From Bacteroidota bacterium (GTDB lineage: Bacteria; Bacteroidota; Bacteroidia; JAHEXY01), in the NCBI GenBank assembly GCA_023251875.1, contig JAHEXY010000003.1, positions 248,001 to 312,000 of the forward strand: DNA of 64,000 nucleotides, given 5' to 3'. Under the pieces are notes generated by a model. The model was not told the origin of the DNA. It ran no database searches and saw nothing but the letters and a program-made list of their open reading frames with translations. Both the position numbers and the translations under genes were made by a program. Below are positions 62,720 to 64,000 of this stretch, in pieces; positions within the stretch are counted from its first letter, which is position 1, and each line of letters opens with the position of its first letter.

Positions 62720-63727
62720 ATGCCCAAAGTAACCATTGACGGAATAGAAATAGAAGTACCGGACGGTACCACCATATTAAATGCAGCACGTATGATTGGA
62801 GGCGAAATTGTTCCTCCCGCAATGTGTTACTATTCTAAACTTGAAGGTAGTGGAGGTAAGTGTAGAACTTGTATTGTAAAAGTTACGCAAGGCTCTGCAA
62901 AAGATCCACGGCCAATGCCCAAACCTGTTGCTTCTTGTAGAACAACCGTAATGGATGGTATGGTAGTACAAAACATTACATCTCCTGATTTGTTGGAAGC
63001 TCGTAAAGGTGTTGTTGAATTTTTATTGGTAAACCATCCTCTCGACTGTCCTATTTGTGATCAAGCAGGCGAATGTGATTTACAAAATCTAGCTTATAAA
63101 CATGGAGCTTCTAATACCCGATATGAATTTGAAAGAAGAACTTTTGAAAAAATTGATATTGGCGATAAGATAAAACTACACATGACTCGCTGCATTTTAT
63201 GCTACCGTTGTACTTATGTAGCCGATCAATTAACCAATACACGTGTACATGGCATTATGAACAGAGGTGATCATGCTGAAATAAGTACATACATTCAAAA
63301 GGCTGTGGATAATGATTATTCTGGAAATATGATTGATGTTTGTCCGGTTGGGGCATTAACAGATAAAACATTTCGTTTTAAAAGTCGCGTTTGGTTTACA
63401 AAACCTGTAGATGCGCATCGAGACTGTAAGAAATGTAGTGGAAAAGTAGCATTATGGTATAAAGGAGATCAAATTTTAAGAATTACTGCTCGTAAAGACA
63501 AATATGGAGAAGTAGAAAGTTTTATTTGCAACGAATGTAGATTTGAAAAAAAGAGAACTAGCGACTGGGTAATTGAAGGTCCTCGCCACATTGAAAATAC
63601 TTCTGTTATTTCACAAAATCATTATGAAACTTTAAATAATCTCAAGCTGCAAATTACGCAACAGCAAAAAAAATTGGAGAAAAAAAGCCCCATCCAACCT
63701 TCCCCAAAGGGGAAGACAACTATCTAG
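62720..63727 (+). CDS. nuoG: NADH-quinone oxidoreductase subunit G, short form
   Basis: 335 residues against about 900 in E. coli; the molybdopterin domain is absent, as in many Bacteroidota. Cluster ligands are complete: [2Fe-2S] Cys36, 48, 51, 73; [4Fe-4S] His106, Cys110, 113, 119; [4Fe-4S] Cys158, 161, 164 with Cys208; and a further Cys236, 239, 270, 273 set. It sits on the peripheral arm of complex I at the cytoplasmic side. No other nuo gene is next to it in the window. The last residues (PIQPSPKGKTTI) are encoded by an R1 repeat. Confidence 0.9.
   Translation: MPKVTIDGIEIEVPDGTTILNAARMIGGEIVPPAMCYYSKLEGSGGKCRTCIVKVTQGSAKDPRPMPKPVASCRTTVMDGMVVQNITSPDLLEARKGVVEFLLVNHPLDCPICDQAGECDLQNLAYKHGASNTRYEFERRTFEKIDIGDKIKLHMTRCILCYRCTYVADQLTNTRVHGIMNRGDHAEISTYIQKAVDNDYSGNMIDVCPVGALTDKTFRFKSRVWFTKPVDAHRDCKKCSGKVALWYKGDQILRITARKDKYGEVESFICNECRFEKKRTSDWVIEGPRHIENTSVISQNHYETLNNLKLQITQQQKKLEKKSPIQPSPKGKTTI
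63690..63716. repeat. R1 repeat read as the C-terminus of NuoG
   Basis: CCATCCAACCTTCCCC, then CTTCCCC-AAA-GGGGAAG (63699-63715). It lies inside the last codons of nuoG, whose stop follows at 63725-63727. Confidence 0.75.
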
Positions 63728-63773
63728 CCATCTTTAAAGTTTAAATATAAAATCTATAATTAAATCGGAATTT

Positions 63774-63806
63774 CCCTCTCCTTCGGAGAGGGATTATGGG
63801 AGAGGT
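63774..63806. repeat. R1 palindrome at a convergent gene end
   Basis: CCCTCTCC-TTC-GGAGAGGG (63774-63792), then TTATGGGAGAGG. The last part encodes the C-terminal Pro-Leu-Pro and the stop codon of the minus-strand symporter gene. Confidence 0.85.
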
Positions 63807-64000
63807 TTTAATTCATTTTCCCATTTAGAAACAACAGCTGTAGCAACAGCATTGCCAACTACATTAGTTGCAGAACGGCCCATATCTAATATTTGATCGA
63901 TTCCCAAAACAAGAAGTAAACCCTCTACAGGAATATGAAATGTAGCCAATGTTCCGGCTATTACAACTAAAGAAGCTCTGGGCACCCCAGCCATTCCTTT
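63794..64000 (-). CDS. Dicarboxylate/amino acid:cation symporter (DAACS), C-terminal part
   Basis: The minus strand is open from the right edge to a TAA at 63796-63794, giving 68 residues. They include MAGVPRASLVVIAGTL, LLLVLGIDQILDMGRSATNVVGNA and AVVSKWENEL, the last membrane segments of the glutamate/dicarboxylate symporter family (GltP/DctA), with the D-x-x-x-D/N cation and substrate residues of the terminal helix (DQILDMGRSATNV). The last residues Lys-Pro-Leu-Pro and the stop come from an R1 repeat. About 350 N-terminal residues are outside the window. Confidence 0.9.
   Translation of the reverse strand, partial: KGMAGVPRASLVVIAGTLATFHIPVEGLLLVLGIDQILDMGRSATNVVGNAVATAVVSKWENELKPLP

Noticed and set aside
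7768-63806. CRISPR-like arrays
   Set aside because: Repeats are palindromic, scattered singly or in one tandem pair, with no constant spacers and no cas genes in the window.
1-64000. Prophage or integrated conjugative element
   Set aside because: No integrase, phage structural or conjugation genes; gene content is chromosomal housekeeping and envelope genes.

Overview
The window is an AT-rich stretch of a Bacteroidota chromosome from a free-living type rather than a gut Bacteroidales type. The evidence is: two proteins with type IX secretion (T9SS) C-terminal sorting domains; a GWxTD lipoprotein; a DUF5686 protein; a five-repeat DUF349 protein; a short NuoG without the molybdopterin domain; a primary sigma factor of only 288 residues without region 1.1; TANNTTTG-type -7 boxes; and no strong Shine-Dalgarno sequences. 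Gene density is high. There are no rRNA, tRNA or CRISPR loci, no prophage, and one transposase gene.

Layout. 1-247: N-terminal part of a YggS/PLPBP gene. 0.4-4.0 kb: secreted esterase, MBOAT O-acyltransferase and SGNH-like partner, a likely surface-polysaccharide acylation set. 4.0-5.0 kb: IS200-type/REP-associated transposase flanked by two copies of a REP hairpin block. 5.0-9.3 kb: glycosidase-like lipoprotein, GNAT, TrmN6-like methyltransferase, aroE, membrane protein. 9.4-17.5 kb: DUF349 protein, T9SS-exported propeller-like protein, ribD, TPR-like protein. 17.6-23.0 kb: MazG-like protein, 1038-residue TPR protein, outer-membrane barrel. 23.0-31.3 kb: six-gene minus-strand cell-envelope operon (two barrels, lipoprotein, M48 metalloprotease, two paralogous propeller-like proteins). 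31.6-42.1 kb: LOG protein, DUF5686 protein, DUF2520 protein, U32 peptidase, MATE pump, adenosine deaminase-like enzyme, secreted protein. 42.4-50.5 kb: large membrane protein plus GT9 glycosyltransferase, rlmB, GWxTD lipoprotein, rmuC, DivIC/FtsB-like protein. 50.6-55.6 kb: a RiPP-precursor-like relic, hemL, rpoD-rpe, a tiny 16-codon gene, tyrS. 55.6-64.0 kb: epimerase, PhoD-like phosphatase, ftcD, UbiA prenyltransferase, DUF4139 protein, nuoG and the C-terminus of a dicarboxylate symporter.

The most unusual content is between the genes. At least four families of small repeats fill the intergenic gaps: (R1) a nested palindrome with CCTCTCCC/GGGAGAGG cores, some copies framed by TTCTAAAAATTA-type arms; (R2) a repeat of about 92 bp, four copies, ending at start codons in two places; (REP) hairpins with 5-6 bp stems and 3-4 nt loops, next to the transposase and at two remote loci; (R3) simple TTCAAGGTTCAA, CTCAATT and AGCTATTAGCTA repeats. 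They lie within a few bases of stop or start codons. In several places they are translated: they supply the C-termini of AroE, NuoG and the symporter, an in-frame insert in the DUF2520 protein, and most of a signal peptide. Two short hidden genes not obvious as ORFs are also reported: a lanthipeptide/GG-leader-like precursor interrupted by one TAA, and a 16-codon ORF with its own -7 box and terminator.
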